This document shows positions 16,071-23,495 of a stretch of 64,000 bases of DNA, one piece after another. A model generated the notes under the pieces. The model made no database searches, had not been told where the DNA came from, and worked only from the letters and a program-made list of their open reading frames with translations. Each line of letters starts with the position of its first letter. Position 1 is the stretch's first letter. Source of the stretch: a bacterium (GTDB taxonomy: Bacteria > Myxococcota > UBA727 > JAUIJE01); assembly GCA_030431455.1 (NCBI GenBank), contig JAUIJE010000011.1:248001-312000 (forward strand), read 5' to 3'. The position numbers and the translations under genes were made by a program.

Positions 16071-17555
16071 TCACGGCTTGTTCTGTACCTCGCCGAGGGA
16101 GACGGCCCCATTCCGCTCCGCCGCCACCCGCAACGCATCCCACCGCGCGGGCAGGGCGCCATCGCGCAGGCGCGGCTCGTCCATGGCCCCGGCAAAGTAG
16201 TACCCCGTTCCGTTGTAATTCGTCGCGAAGCGCAACGGGGAGTTGCCCGACGAGGCCCCGGTCTGGGGGACCGTCATCGACGTGCCGATCAGCGCGCCAT
16301 CGAAGAACAGCCGGATGTTGTGCGCGGTGCTGCGGTCATAGGTCGCGGTGAGCAAATGCCATTGGTTGTCCGCGTAGGGGGTGTTGACCGTCACGTGCAC
16401 AAACGGGGGGTTGTTGCACCCGTTGGGATCCTGGATCAACGCCGCCCGCACGCCGCCGTCGAACAGTGCCAAGGTCAGGCCCCGGCACGCGTCCTCTTTG
16501 TGCAAGAGGTAGCGCGTCCCGTTGGCGACGGTGCTGGTGCGAAACCACACCGACCAGGTCTTGGTGTCGCCCAGCGCGACGTCCAGGGTTTGGTCGGTCC
16601 CGGACAGGAGGTTGTCGTTCACCCCGTCGAAGGCGATCGCGCGCCCGACCACGCCGCCGGTGTCCTCGTCCCCGTCGAAGTTGGTGTCCTGGCCCGCGAT
16701 GTTTGTGATCTGGCCGGCCACGTCGGGGTAGTCACCGTTTCCCCCCGGCTCGTCAAAGTGCCAGGCCGCGAGGTGGTCGTTCCACACCGCCGCGGGGTTG
16801 TTGACCAGCGCGCTGCCGTCGAAATACAGCCACCACCCCGGCGCGGGGTCGGCGCCATCGAGGTCCGTGCGCACCCACACCACCGCGCCGTCCCCGTCGA
16901 CGGATCGCTCCTCGAGGGGGCACAGCGTGCCGTCGAGGGTGTAGGCGACCATGCCCTGCCCGACGAAGCCGTACGCCGGATGCGCCACCGGAATCGTCAC
17001 CGCCAACGGGAACGCGGTGAGGCTGGTGCCCTGCAAGGCGGTGGGGTCGAGCGCCACCCGCACCCGCTGGTTCATGCCGTCGGCGTGCCAAGGCGCGACG
17101 CCCGCGTCGAGGCCCGCGTCGAGGCCCGCGTCGGGAGGCGGCAGGCCCGCATCCACCATCACGATCACCCCCGCGTCCCCGTCGCCTGAAGACGCGGCGT
17201 CGACGGCTCCGCCGTCCATCGGTCCTGAAACGCCGCCATCCCCGTCGCCGTCCCCGTCCCCATCTCCGTCGCCTGAAGACGCGGCGTCGACCGCTCCGCC
17301 GTCCGACGGTCCTGAAAAGCCGCCGTCGGGCGTCCCGTCACCGTCTCCGTCTCCGTCACCGTCACCGTCACCGTCACCGTCACCGTCACCGTCACCGTCA
17401 CCGTCACCGTCACCGTCGCCGTCCCCGTCGCCCCCGGCATCGGGCACGCCGGTGCCGTCGGTGCCGAGCAGAAAAAACGAGCAACCAGACGTGCACAGCA
17501 GCGTGCCGGCCCACAGGCCGAACAGCGCGCGAACCAAGACCGAGGGGTACGCCAT
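16071..17555 (-). CDS. Gly-Asp lipoprotein with DUF2341 and LamG-like domains
   Basis: 494-aa lipoprotein. Signal peptide ends CTSGC, then GD runs interleaved with two copies of DGGAVDAASSGDGD, a short DAGLDAGLDAG repeat, a DUF2341-like domain (about residues 180-270: RVALDPTALQGTSL to GWWLYFDGSAL) and a concanavalin/LamG-like sandwich (about 290-480: WSVWFRTSTVANGTRYLL, NQWHLLTATYDRS, RLFFDGALIG, FAGAMDEPRL). Typical of surface adhesins or carbohydrate binders. ATG at 17555; the ribosome site is poor. 71 nt separate it from the lipoprotein at 15999, so they may be co-transcribed. Confidence 0.82.
   Translation of the reverse strand: MAYPSVLVRALFGLWAGTLLCTSGCSFFLLGTDGTGVPDAGGDGDGDGDGDGDGDGDGDGDGDGDGDGDGDGDGTPDGGFSGPSDGGAVDAASSGDGDGDGDGDGDGGVSGPMDGGAVDAASSGDGDAGVIVMVDAGLPPPDAGLDAGLDAGVAPWHADGMNQRVRVALDPTALQGTSLTAFPLAVTIPVAHPAYGFVGQGMVAYTLDGTLCPLEERSVDGDGAVVWVRTDLDGADPAPGWWLYFDGSALVNNPAAVWNDHLAAWHFDEPGGNGDYPDVAGQITNIAGQDTNFDGDEDTGGVVGRAIAFDGVNDNLLSGTDQTLDVALGDTKTWSVWFRTSTVANGTRYLLHKEDACRGLTLALFDGGVRAALIQDPNGCNNPPFVHVTVNTPYADNQWHLLTATYDRSTAHNIRLFFDGALIGTSMTVPQTGASSGNSPLRFATNYNGTGYYFAGAMDEPRLRDGALPARWDALRVAAERNGAVSLGEVQNKP
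17335..17431 (-). repeat. Gly-Asp hexamer microsatellite
   Basis: Contains about ten nearly perfect CCGTCA hexamers in a row, the most homogeneous tract in the window, hence the best candidate for recent slippage. A shorter tract sits at 17236-17272, and 40-bp homologous flanks at about 17182-17222 and 17274-17313 encode DGGAVDAASSGD. Confidence 0.95.
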
Positions 17556-17587
17556 GGGGTCAGAATGCCACTGATCTGACCGCGGGT

Positions 17588-18769
17588 TCAATCGTGCGCG
17601 CGGGCGCCGCGGAGGGTGTCCACCGCCTCGGTGAGCCCGTCCACGGTCAGCGGGAACATGTCGAACACGCGCCGCACCATCGTCACCGACTCCGCGGCCC
17701 AGATGCGCTCGGGCTCCGGGTTGAGCCACACCGACTTCGGGCACTTGCGTTTGAGCTTCTGCAGCCACTGCAGCCCGGTGGTGCGGTTCTGCTGTCCATA
17801 ATAAATCGCGCCCCCGACGTGGGTGAGCTCGTAGGGGCTCATCCAGGCGTCACCGACGAACACGAGGTTCCACTTTTCGTCGAGGCGCTTGAGCACGTCT
17901 TCGGTGGCTTCGCCCACACCGCGCGAGATGTCGGTGTAGAGGGTCTCGTAGGGGCAGTTGTGAAACGTGAACGCCTCGAACGCCTGGAAGTGACTGGCCC
18001 GGTGGGCGGCGGAGAAGAGCCGCTCGGACAAATCCGCGTGGGGGTCCATGGACCCGCCCACGTCGACGAGCAGCATGAGCTTGATGCGGTTTTTGCGCGG
18101 GGGGTTGAACACGAGTTCGATCTCGCCCCCCTGCCGGGCGCTCTCGTCCACGGTCTCGTCGATGTCGAGCTCGCTCGCCACCCCGCGTTTGGTGAGCTTG
18201 CGCAACCGGCGCAACGCCACGCTGATTTGGCGCGTGTCGAGGATGCGGTCGGTGCGCAGATTCTTGAACCGCCGGTCCTCGGCCACCTGAATGGCACTGC
18301 GTCCGCCCCCGCCGCCCCCCACGCGCACCCCGGTGGGGTGGGTGCCGCCGTGGCCGAAGGGGCTCGTGCCCCCGGTGCCGATCCAGCGGTTGCCCCCGTC
18401 GTGGCGTTCGTTCTGTTCGTCGAGCCGCTCTTCAAACATGCGCTTGAGCTCGTCGAGGTCGAGGGCCTCCAGCGCGGCCCGGTCTTCGTCGCTGAGCAGC
18501 GGGGGGAGCACGGGATTTTGCAGCCATTGCATCAGCTCGTCGTCGAGGGCGAAGAACCCTTCGACCCCTTTGAAGTACGAGGCAAAGGCCGCGTCGAACC
18601 GGTCAAAGTCCCCCTCGCGGTGCACGATCACCGCCCGGGACAGGGCATAAAACGCCCCGAGCTGGCTCCGGGCGTGGCCCTTGGCCAGGGCCTCGACGAG
18701 GGTGAGCCATTCGTTCACCCCGACGTTCAGGCCGCGTTCGCGCAGGGCGTACAAAAAGCCGAGGAACAC
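17588..18769 (-). CDS. VWA-domain CoxE-like protein
   Basis: 393 aa. N-terminal helical part, a Gly-rich segment (PTGVRVGGGGGGRSA) and a C-terminal von Willebrand A domain with MIDAS motif DVGGSM (usually DxSxS; the first Ser is Gly here) and a following threonine/aspartate site in FVGDAWMSPYEL. CoxE-like VWA proteins work with MoxR ATPases to load metals or remodel enzyme complexes. It starts with GTG at 18769, 13 nt after the MoxR gene stop, and is clearly its partner. Cytoplasmic; client unknown, no dehydrogenase gene nearby. Confidence 0.88.
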   Translation of the reverse strand: MFLGFLYALRERGLNVGVNEWLTLVEALAKGHARSQLGAFYALSRAVIVHREGDFDRFDAAFASYFKGVEGFFALDDELMQWLQNPVLPPLLSDEDRAALEALDLDELKRMFEERLDEQNERHDGGNRWIGTGGTSPFGHGGTHPTGVRVGGGGGGRSAIQVAEDRRFKNLRTDRILDTRQISVALRRLRKLTKRGVASELDIDETVDESARQGGEIELVFNPPRKNRIKLMLLVDVGGSMDPHADLSERLFSAAHRASHFQAFEAFTFHNCPYETLYTDISRGVGEATEDVLKRLDEKWNLVFVGDAWMSPYELTHVGGAIYYGQQNRTTGLQWLQKLKRKCPKSVWLNPEPERIWAAESVTMVRRVFDMFPLTVDGLTEAVDTLRGARAHD

Positions 18770-18782
18770 CGCTGGCCATCCC

Positions 18783-19613
18783 CTAATAGCGCCCGAGCCG
18801 CCGGCGCGGCTGGGTCAAAGCTTCGATGTCGTTTTCGCGTTTGAGCAACAGCCCGAGGAACGGAATCGCCTCTTCGATGTCCTTCGCGGACAGGCCCCCG
18901 AGGCGCAGGGCCGCGATCCAATCGATGAGCTCACTGGTGCTCGGCCGTTTGCGAATCTCGGGAATCTCGCGCAGCTTGTAAAAGCGCAGCATCGCCTGCT
19001 GCAGGAGTCTGTCCTCGACGTCGGGCTGGTGCACCTTGACGATGCGGCCCATCAGCTCCTCGTCGGGGAACGCGATGTAATGAAACACGCAGCGCCGCAA
19101 AAACGCGTCGGGCAGTTCCTTTTCATTGTTGGAGGTGATGATCACCACCGGGCGTTCTTTGGCCGTCACCGTCTCCCCGGTCTCGGGGATGTGAAAGCTC
19201 ATCCGGTCGAGCTCGTGCAACAAGTCGTTGGGGAACTCCATGTCCGCCTTGTCGATCTCGTCGATGAGCAACACCACCCGCTTGTCCGCGGAGAACGCGC
19301 GCCCGAGGGCACCGAGCTTGATGTAGTGGGCAATGTCTTTGACATCGCCTTCGCCAAAGCGCGCGTCGTTGAGCCGCTGAATCGTGTCGTAGTGGTAAAG
19401 CCCGTCCTGGGCCTTGGTCGTCGACTTGACGTGCCAGGTCAGGAGCTCTTGGCCGAGGGCCTCGGCCACCGCTTCGGCGAGCACGGTCTTGCCCGTGCCC
19501 GGCTCGCCTTTGATGAGCAGCGGCTTTTGCAAGGCCACCGCGACGTCGACCGCGGCGGTGAGCTCGGGCGAGGCCAAATATTGTTCGGTGCCGGTGAACG
19601 AAGCTTGGGTCAT
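18783..19613 (-). CDS. MoxR-family AAA+ ATPase
   Basis: 276 aa. Walker A GEPGTGKT (about residue 34), Walker B VVLLIDEIDKAD, sensor 1 ITSNNEKELPDAFLRRC and the arginine-finger region are intact. MoxR ATPases act as chaperones with VWA proteins, and the next gene is such a partner. ATG at 19613 with GGACA upstream; an in-frame start 36 codons earlier has no signal for it. Two-gene operon, 13-nt spacing. Confidence 0.92.
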   Translation of the reverse strand: MTQASFTGTEQYLASPELTAAVDVAVALQKPLLIKGEPGTGKTVLAEAVAEALGQELLTWHVKSTTKAQDGLYHYDTIQRLNDARFGEGDVKDIAHYIKLGALGRAFSADKRVVLLIDEIDKADMEFPNDLLHELDRMSFHIPETGETVTAKERPVVIITSNNEKELPDAFLRRCVFHYIAFPDEELMGRIVKVHQPDVEDRLLQQAMLRFYKLREIPEIRKRPSTSELIDWIAALRLGGLSAKDIEEAIPFLGLLLKRENDIEALTQPRRRLGRY

Positions 19614-19657
19614 GATTGTCCTTGTACCAATTTGCGCGTCAGGCCTCCCGGCCTGGC

Positions 19658-20653
19658 TCAGAACCCGTCGAAGAACACCGTGGCCCCGGTGCGCACGCCC
19701 CAGGCGCCGAGGTTCGGCCACATCTCGGAGCTCACCGTGAGGTCGAGCCGCAAAAACGAGCCCACGTCGTACGCGCCCCCGCCGTGGGCGGCGATGTTGC
19801 CCATCAGGTCGAGGTCGAGCTCGCCTGAGCCGGCCCCGAAAAAGGACATGCCCGCCCCCACGTACACCGACGCGGCCATCGCCCCGCCGAACGCGAAGCG
19901 CTCGGTCAGCCCGTCATAGGTGAACAGCGCGTTGCCGGTCAGGGTCAGGCGCTCGGCCAGCGTCTTCTGCACGTTGGTCTGCGCGATCAGACCCGAGTGC
20001 CGCAGCTCGAGGGTGTCCAGGGGCAACCCGAAGCGCACCCCCACCGCGGCCGCCGGCCAAAAGCCGCCCTCCTCGAGGAGCTTGACCCGGCCCCCCACCG
20101 ACAGGTGCGAGACCCGGGCGCGCACCTGGCCGCCCTCGTCGGTGTCCACGGTGTAGACCAAATCGCCGGTGGCCTCGGCCACATCGAACACCCCGAAACG
20201 CAGCCGCAGCTGGGGCGCGTCGACCTGCGCGGCTTGCAATAACAATGTCGCGTCCGGCGTCGACGAGAGCGCCAACGCAAAATGGAACAAGCCCGCCCCC
20301 GAGGGCAACACGTTCGCGCTGTCCGCGGGGCCGGGACTGTCCGAGTAGCCGCCGGCGGTGGCCGAGACCGGCGCGCTCTGGAGCATGCCCACAAACGAGC
20401 CGAACGTGTCGTCGTCGGCCGCGGGCTCGGCGGGCGCGGCGGGCCCGGGCGCCGCCGCCACCGGGGCCGGGGCGTGCACGGGCGCAGGTTGCGACGCGGG
20501 CCCTTCGTGGGGCGCAGGTTGCGACGCGGGCCCTTCGCGGGGCGCAGGTTGCGACGCGGGCCCTTCGCGGGGCGCGGGCTGCGAGGCCTGGGCCCACCCC
20601 GGGGCGGACGCGAGGGCGAACAAGGTGCACAGAGACAAAACCAAACAGCGCAT
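19658..20653 (-). CDS. Outer-membrane beta-barrel-like protein with ASQPAPREGP repeat
   Basis: 331 aa. Sec signal peptide ending near GWAQA, then a decapeptide repeat ASQPAPREGP (three full copies plus part) from a 30-bp minisatellite, a Pro/Ala linker, and ~250 residues of amphipathic strands (LRFGVFDVAEATGDLVY, RLTLTGNALFTYDG, GGAMAASVYVGAGMSFFG) ending in Phe (VFFDGF), the classic barrel signal. Probably an outer-membrane barrel with a Pro-rich periplasmic spacer that may cross peptidoglycan. The family is not recognised. Divergent from the membrane-protein operon at 20777. Confidence 0.75.
   Translation of the reverse strand: MRCLVLSLCTLFALASAPGWAQASQPAPREGPASQPAPREGPASQPAPHEGPASQPAPVHAPAPVAAAPGPAAPAEPAADDDTFGSFVGMLQSAPVSATAGGYSDSPGPADSANVLPSGAGLFHFALALSSTPDATLLLQAAQVDAPQLRLRFGVFDVAEATGDLVYTVDTDEGGQVRARVSHLSVGGRVKLLEEGGFWPAAAVGVRFGLPLDTLELRHSGLIAQTNVQKTLAERLTLTGNALFTYDGLTERFAFGGAMAASVYVGAGMSFFGAGSGELDLDLMGNIAAHGGGAYDVGSFLRLDLTVSSEMWPNLGAWGVRTGATVFFDGF
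20481..20590 (-). repeat. 30-bp minisatellite encoding ASQPAPREGP
   Basis: Units at 20481-20510, 20511-20540 and 20541-20570 are identical except for one base (position 20508, T for C, giving His for Arg), followed by a diverged partial unit to 20590. Near-identity implies recent expansion; changes in copy number keep the frame. Confidence 0.95.
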
Positions 20654-20776
20654 GCCGCGCTTGTGGCCTCTGCAGGCGCGGCTGTCGAGCGGTGCGGCGG
20701 ACCTTTTCGGGCCGCGCCATGGATTTTGCTTGGACCCCGCGGACCGGTTCGTTAACTCCCGCGCGGGGAGGGGTTC

Positions 20777-21247
20777 ATGATCTACAGCGCGTTTTTGTTT
20801 TTGCACTCCATTGTGCGGTGGGTGGCCGTCATCGCCGCGGTCCACGCGATCTTCCGGGCGTGGCAAGGCCACAGCCAGCAAAAACCGGTCGAGCAGGTGC
20901 ACCGCACGGGCAACATCGTGTTTGTGGCCAGCATGCACCTCAACTTCCTGGTCGGGCTCATTTTGTACGTGGCGCTCTCGCCGATCACCAAGGCCGCGTT
21001 TTCCGACATGGGCGCGGCGATGAAGGAGTCCGCGATCCGGTTCTTCGTCGTCGAGCATCCCTTCGGCATGATCATCGCGTTGGTGCTCGCCACAATCGGC
21101 AGCGCCCGGGCCAAACGCGCGGACACCGACCAGAAAACGCACAAGACCGCGCTCCTATTTTTCGGCTTGTCGTTTGTGGTCTTGATGTTGAGCATTCCCT
21201 GGCCCTTCTATCCCGCGGGCCGCGCGCTCTTCTCGTTGCCGTTCTAG
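20777..21247 (+). CDS. Four-helix membrane protein of a cytochrome b561-like family
   Basis: 156 aa with four predicted membrane helices. LFLHSIVRWVAVIAAVHA, SMHLNFLVGLILYVALSP, EHPFGMIIALVLATIGSA and the ending SIPWPFYPAGRALFS match a small-membrane-protein family I know mainly from Bacteroidetes, where it is annotated loosely as cytochrome b-like. Histidines at the start of helices 1-3 (LHS, MHL, EHP) could ligate haem b, but this is unproven. GGGGAGGGG lies just before the ATG. First of three membrane-protein genes in a row ending at 22215. Confidence 0.75.
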   Translation: MIYSAFLFLHSIVRWVAVIAAVHAIFRAWQGHSQQKPVEQVHRTGNIVFVASMHLNFLVGLILYVALSPITKAAFSDMGAAMKESAIRFFVVEHPFGMIIALVLATIGSARAKRADTDQKTHKTALLFFGLSFVVLMLSIPWPFYPAGRALFSLPF

Positions 21248-21325
21248 GCCGCGACCCGGGGCCGCCGCCCCGCTGACTTGCGTTTTGGGCAGCGGCCGGG
21301 AAAGGATGCGCCGGGGAGGACAGCG

Positions 21326-21757
21326 ATGGCTCTTGCGCGCGAAGACCGTGAAAAGCGGGCGCGGCAGTACCTTTGGGTGCTGTGCGGCTTGGTGTTCATC
21401 GCCGCGTGTACGGCCACGGGCACGTACGCCTACCCGACGACGCTCGCCGCGATCCAGCGCGAGATGGTCATCGTGCACGACGCGTCGGGCGACATCGCCA
21501 TCGTCGTGTCGCTGCTGTACCTGATCAACCACCTCGCCCGCACCTGGCGGATGAAGAAGGCCAAGGTCTCGCGCTACACCGGGATCGCGGTCGTCGTGCT
21601 GTGGTGCGTCACCGCGCTCACCGGCTTGTACGGCCACTTCTGGGACCTCACCGACGGGTCGGTCCTTTGGCTGTTGCACTTCGTCACGTCGGTCGCGATC
21701 ATCATCGGCGTCTGTTTTCACGGATTGTGGGCCTACCGCCCGCGCAAGCGAACCTAG
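21326..21757 (+). CDS. Small membrane protein with conserved-looking histidines
   Basis: 143 aa with about four membrane helices: WVLCGLVFIAACTATGTYA, ASGDIAIVVSLLYLINHLA, a third near YTGIAVVVLWCVTALTGLYG and LHFVTSVAIIIGVCFHGLW. Histidines lie at helix ends (IVHDASG, INHLART, YGHFWD, LLHFVTS, CFHGLW), a layout like two-haem b-type cytochromes of the DUF4405/b561 kind. Start at 21326 because GGGGAGGA sits 5 nt upstream; an earlier in-frame ATG has none. Second gene of the three-gene operon. Confidence 0.7.
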   Translation: MALAREDREKRARQYLWVLCGLVFIAACTATGTYAYPTTLAAIQREMVIVHDASGDIAIVVSLLYLINHLARTWRMKKAKVSRYTGIAVVVLWCVTALTGLYGHFWDLTDGSVLWLLHFVTSVAIIIGVCFHGLWAYRPRKRT

Positions 21758-21765
21758 GGGGACCC

Positions 21766-22215
21766 ATGGAAGCCGTCGAACCTGCATCCATTCCGTTCTT
21801 TTCGATGTTCAGCGCCGGCTCCGAGGTGCTCGTCACCCTCAGCGTGCTGTACTGCATCATCAGCAACCTGCGGGGCAAGCCGCTCCCGGTGATCTTGATG
21901 GGTTGCACCATCGCGTTCGAGATCTGCGTCAACGTCGTCTACATGACCATTCGGGCGTCAGAGGCGGACAAGAGCGTCGAGCTTTCCACCGGGATGAAGA
22001 TCTTCTTCGCCCTCCACGGCACCCTGTCCCTGGTCATGATCCTCGGGCTCGCGGTGCTCTACGTCTTGAGCGTCATCGACATCAAGGACGGCCGCGAGAC
22101 CTGGTTTCGGCGGCACGCGACGTTTTCTTGGTTCATGCTGTTTGTGTGGATGCTGTCGGTGGGCTCGGGCGAGGTGATCTTCTTCATGCGCTACGGCGGC
22201 GTGCTGTTCGGGTAG
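21766..22215 (+). CDS. Small membrane protein, possibly DUF420/CtaM-like
   Basis: 149 aa, four helices: SEVLVTLSVLYCIISNL, LPVILMGCTIAFEICVNVVY, ALHGTLSLVMILGLAVLYVL and ATFSWFMLFVWMLSVGSG. The pattern of a His-bearing third helix and RRHATFSW before the fourth recalls DUF420 (CtaM) proteins that help haem-copper oxidase assembly; similarity is by eye and moderate. It starts 9 nt after the previous stop with AGGGGG upstream. Third gene of the operon; what follows is a Fur-controlled lipoprotein cluster. Confidence 0.65.
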   Translation: MEAVEPASIPFFSMFSAGSEVLVTLSVLYCIISNLRGKPLPVILMGCTIAFEICVNVVYMTIRASEADKSVELSTGMKIFFALHGTLSLVMILGLAVLYVLSVIDIKDGRETWFRRHATFSWFMLFVWMLSVGSGEVIFFMRYGGVLFG

Positions 22216-22252
22216 CGCTCCACCAGAGCCGCCTGGGGAGGGGGCTTTTGGT

Positions 22253-22271
22253 GAAATTGACAATCATTATC
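22253..22271 (+). promoter_or_regulatory. Fur box in front of the HmuY lipoprotein cluster
   Basis: GAAATTGACAATCATTATC matches the 19-bp Fur consensus GATAATGATAATCATTATC at 16 of 19 positions. It ends 20 nt before the ATG of the first lipoprotein gene and lies in an AT-rich island in a GC-rich genome. Implies iron repression of 22292-24974, perhaps also 25065-26468. Confidence 0.8.
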
Positions 22272-22291
22272 GATTTGGGGAGAATTTCGTC

Positions 22292-23464
22292 ATGACACGA
22301 CGGCTTGTGTTTTGTTCGTCTGTGCTCGCGCTCGGCGTGTGCCTGGGCTGCCCGAGCGGAACCGACACCCCCGAGCCGGAGGGCGAGACCGACCACGGCC
22401 CCATCGACTTCACCGCGTTCGGCCAGGACCGGCACGCGGTGGGCGGCGACTGGTACGCCTACAACGAGGCCGCCGGCCACGTGCTCACGCCCTTCGAGCA
22501 GGCGTACATCATCCGCGACGACCGCGTGGACGACCCGTCGGCGTTCGCGGCGGTGTCCCTCAGCTCGTACTACGACCCCGACACCGCCGAGTCCGGGGTG
22601 TTCACGTTTTCGTACGCGGTCTGGGACGGGGCCGATTGGGGGGCGCCCACCGAGGTCGCGACCCCCAACATCAAGTCCGACGGCCCGTACTGCATCGACC
22701 TGTTCGCCGGGGCCGAGCGGGATTGCGGCACCGACGACAGCTGGCAAATGCAATTGCGCATCTACCGGTTCTTCGTGCAGACCGGCCCCCTGGTCGTCGC
22801 CCGTCCCGGCCTCTTTTTGAACCAGGTGGACGACGGGACCGGCGACCCCGTGGTGTACGCCGCGACCTACGAGACCACGTTGGGGCTGTCCGATCTGCCC
22901 GACCCCACCGGCCTGGACGACTTGGCGACCTTGACCCCCGCCGACTTCGACGACCCGACCTTCGACTACGCGCGGTTCGCCGCCGACCTGCCCACCGCCG
23001 GCCGGGTGCTGGGCACACGCTTCGCGGGGCCGGGCTTCACCGCCCTCGATGACGTGTTCTTTGTGCAAGACGGGCTCGAGCGGTTCGTGACCATGCAGAT
23101 CGCCCCCGCGTCCGATGGCGACCCCAGCGCGGGCATCGATGTGACCTACACCATCCGCACCCTCGACGCGGGGGAAAAGACCATCCCCACCGACGAGGTC
23201 GAGGCCGAGACCGTCACCGTGCCGATGCCCGACCCCGGCGAGGTTCAATACGTGTCGTTCGCCACCGCCGACCTCGAGGTCGAAGCCAGCGCCATGGCCG
23301 CGGCCCGCCCGCCCAATGTCCCCCCCACCGAGAACACCTGGTCGTTTGCCCTCGAATGGGACGGGCCCGATCCCTCGATTCGGCTCTCCTCCGCGGCCGC
23401 GCTCTACAACGCAACCTTCGAGGACAACGCCACCGGCCTCGACGCCCTGCCGCCCACCGACTGA
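22292..23464 (+). CDS. Fur-controlled lipoprotein of unknown family
   Basis: 390 aa. Signal peptide ends CLGC (lipobox LGC, near residue 20). The mature part is beta-rich and acidic with no motif I recognise; RIYRFFVQTGPLVVARPG and VTMQIAPASDGDP are typical stretches. It is the first gene behind the Fur box (16/19 match), with GGGGAGAA just upstream, and precedes the HmuY gene by 31 nt. By position it should be an iron-limitation surface protein, possibly the partner that HmuY family members usually have. No TonB receptor gene is nearby. Confidence 0.75.
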   Translation: MTRRLVFCSSVLALGVCLGCPSGTDTPEPEGETDHGPIDFTAFGQDRHAVGGDWYAYNEAAGHVLTPFEQAYIIRDDRVDDPSAFAAVSLSSYYDPDTAESGVFTFSYAVWDGADWGAPTEVATPNIKSDGPYCIDLFAGAERDCGTDDSWQMQLRIYRFFVQTGPLVVARPGLFLNQVDDGTGDPVVYAATYETTLGLSDLPDPTGLDDLATLTPADFDDPTFDYARFAADLPTAGRVLGTRFAGPGFTALDDVFFVQDGLERFVTMQIAPASDGDPSAGIDVTYTIRTLDAGEKTIPTDEVEAETVTVPMPDPGEVQYVSFATADLEVEASAMAAARPPNVPPTENTWSFALEWDGPDPSIRLSSAAALYNATFEDNATGLDALPPTD

Positions 23465-23495
23465 CATGCCCTGACCCCTGCGCCTGGATGTTCGT

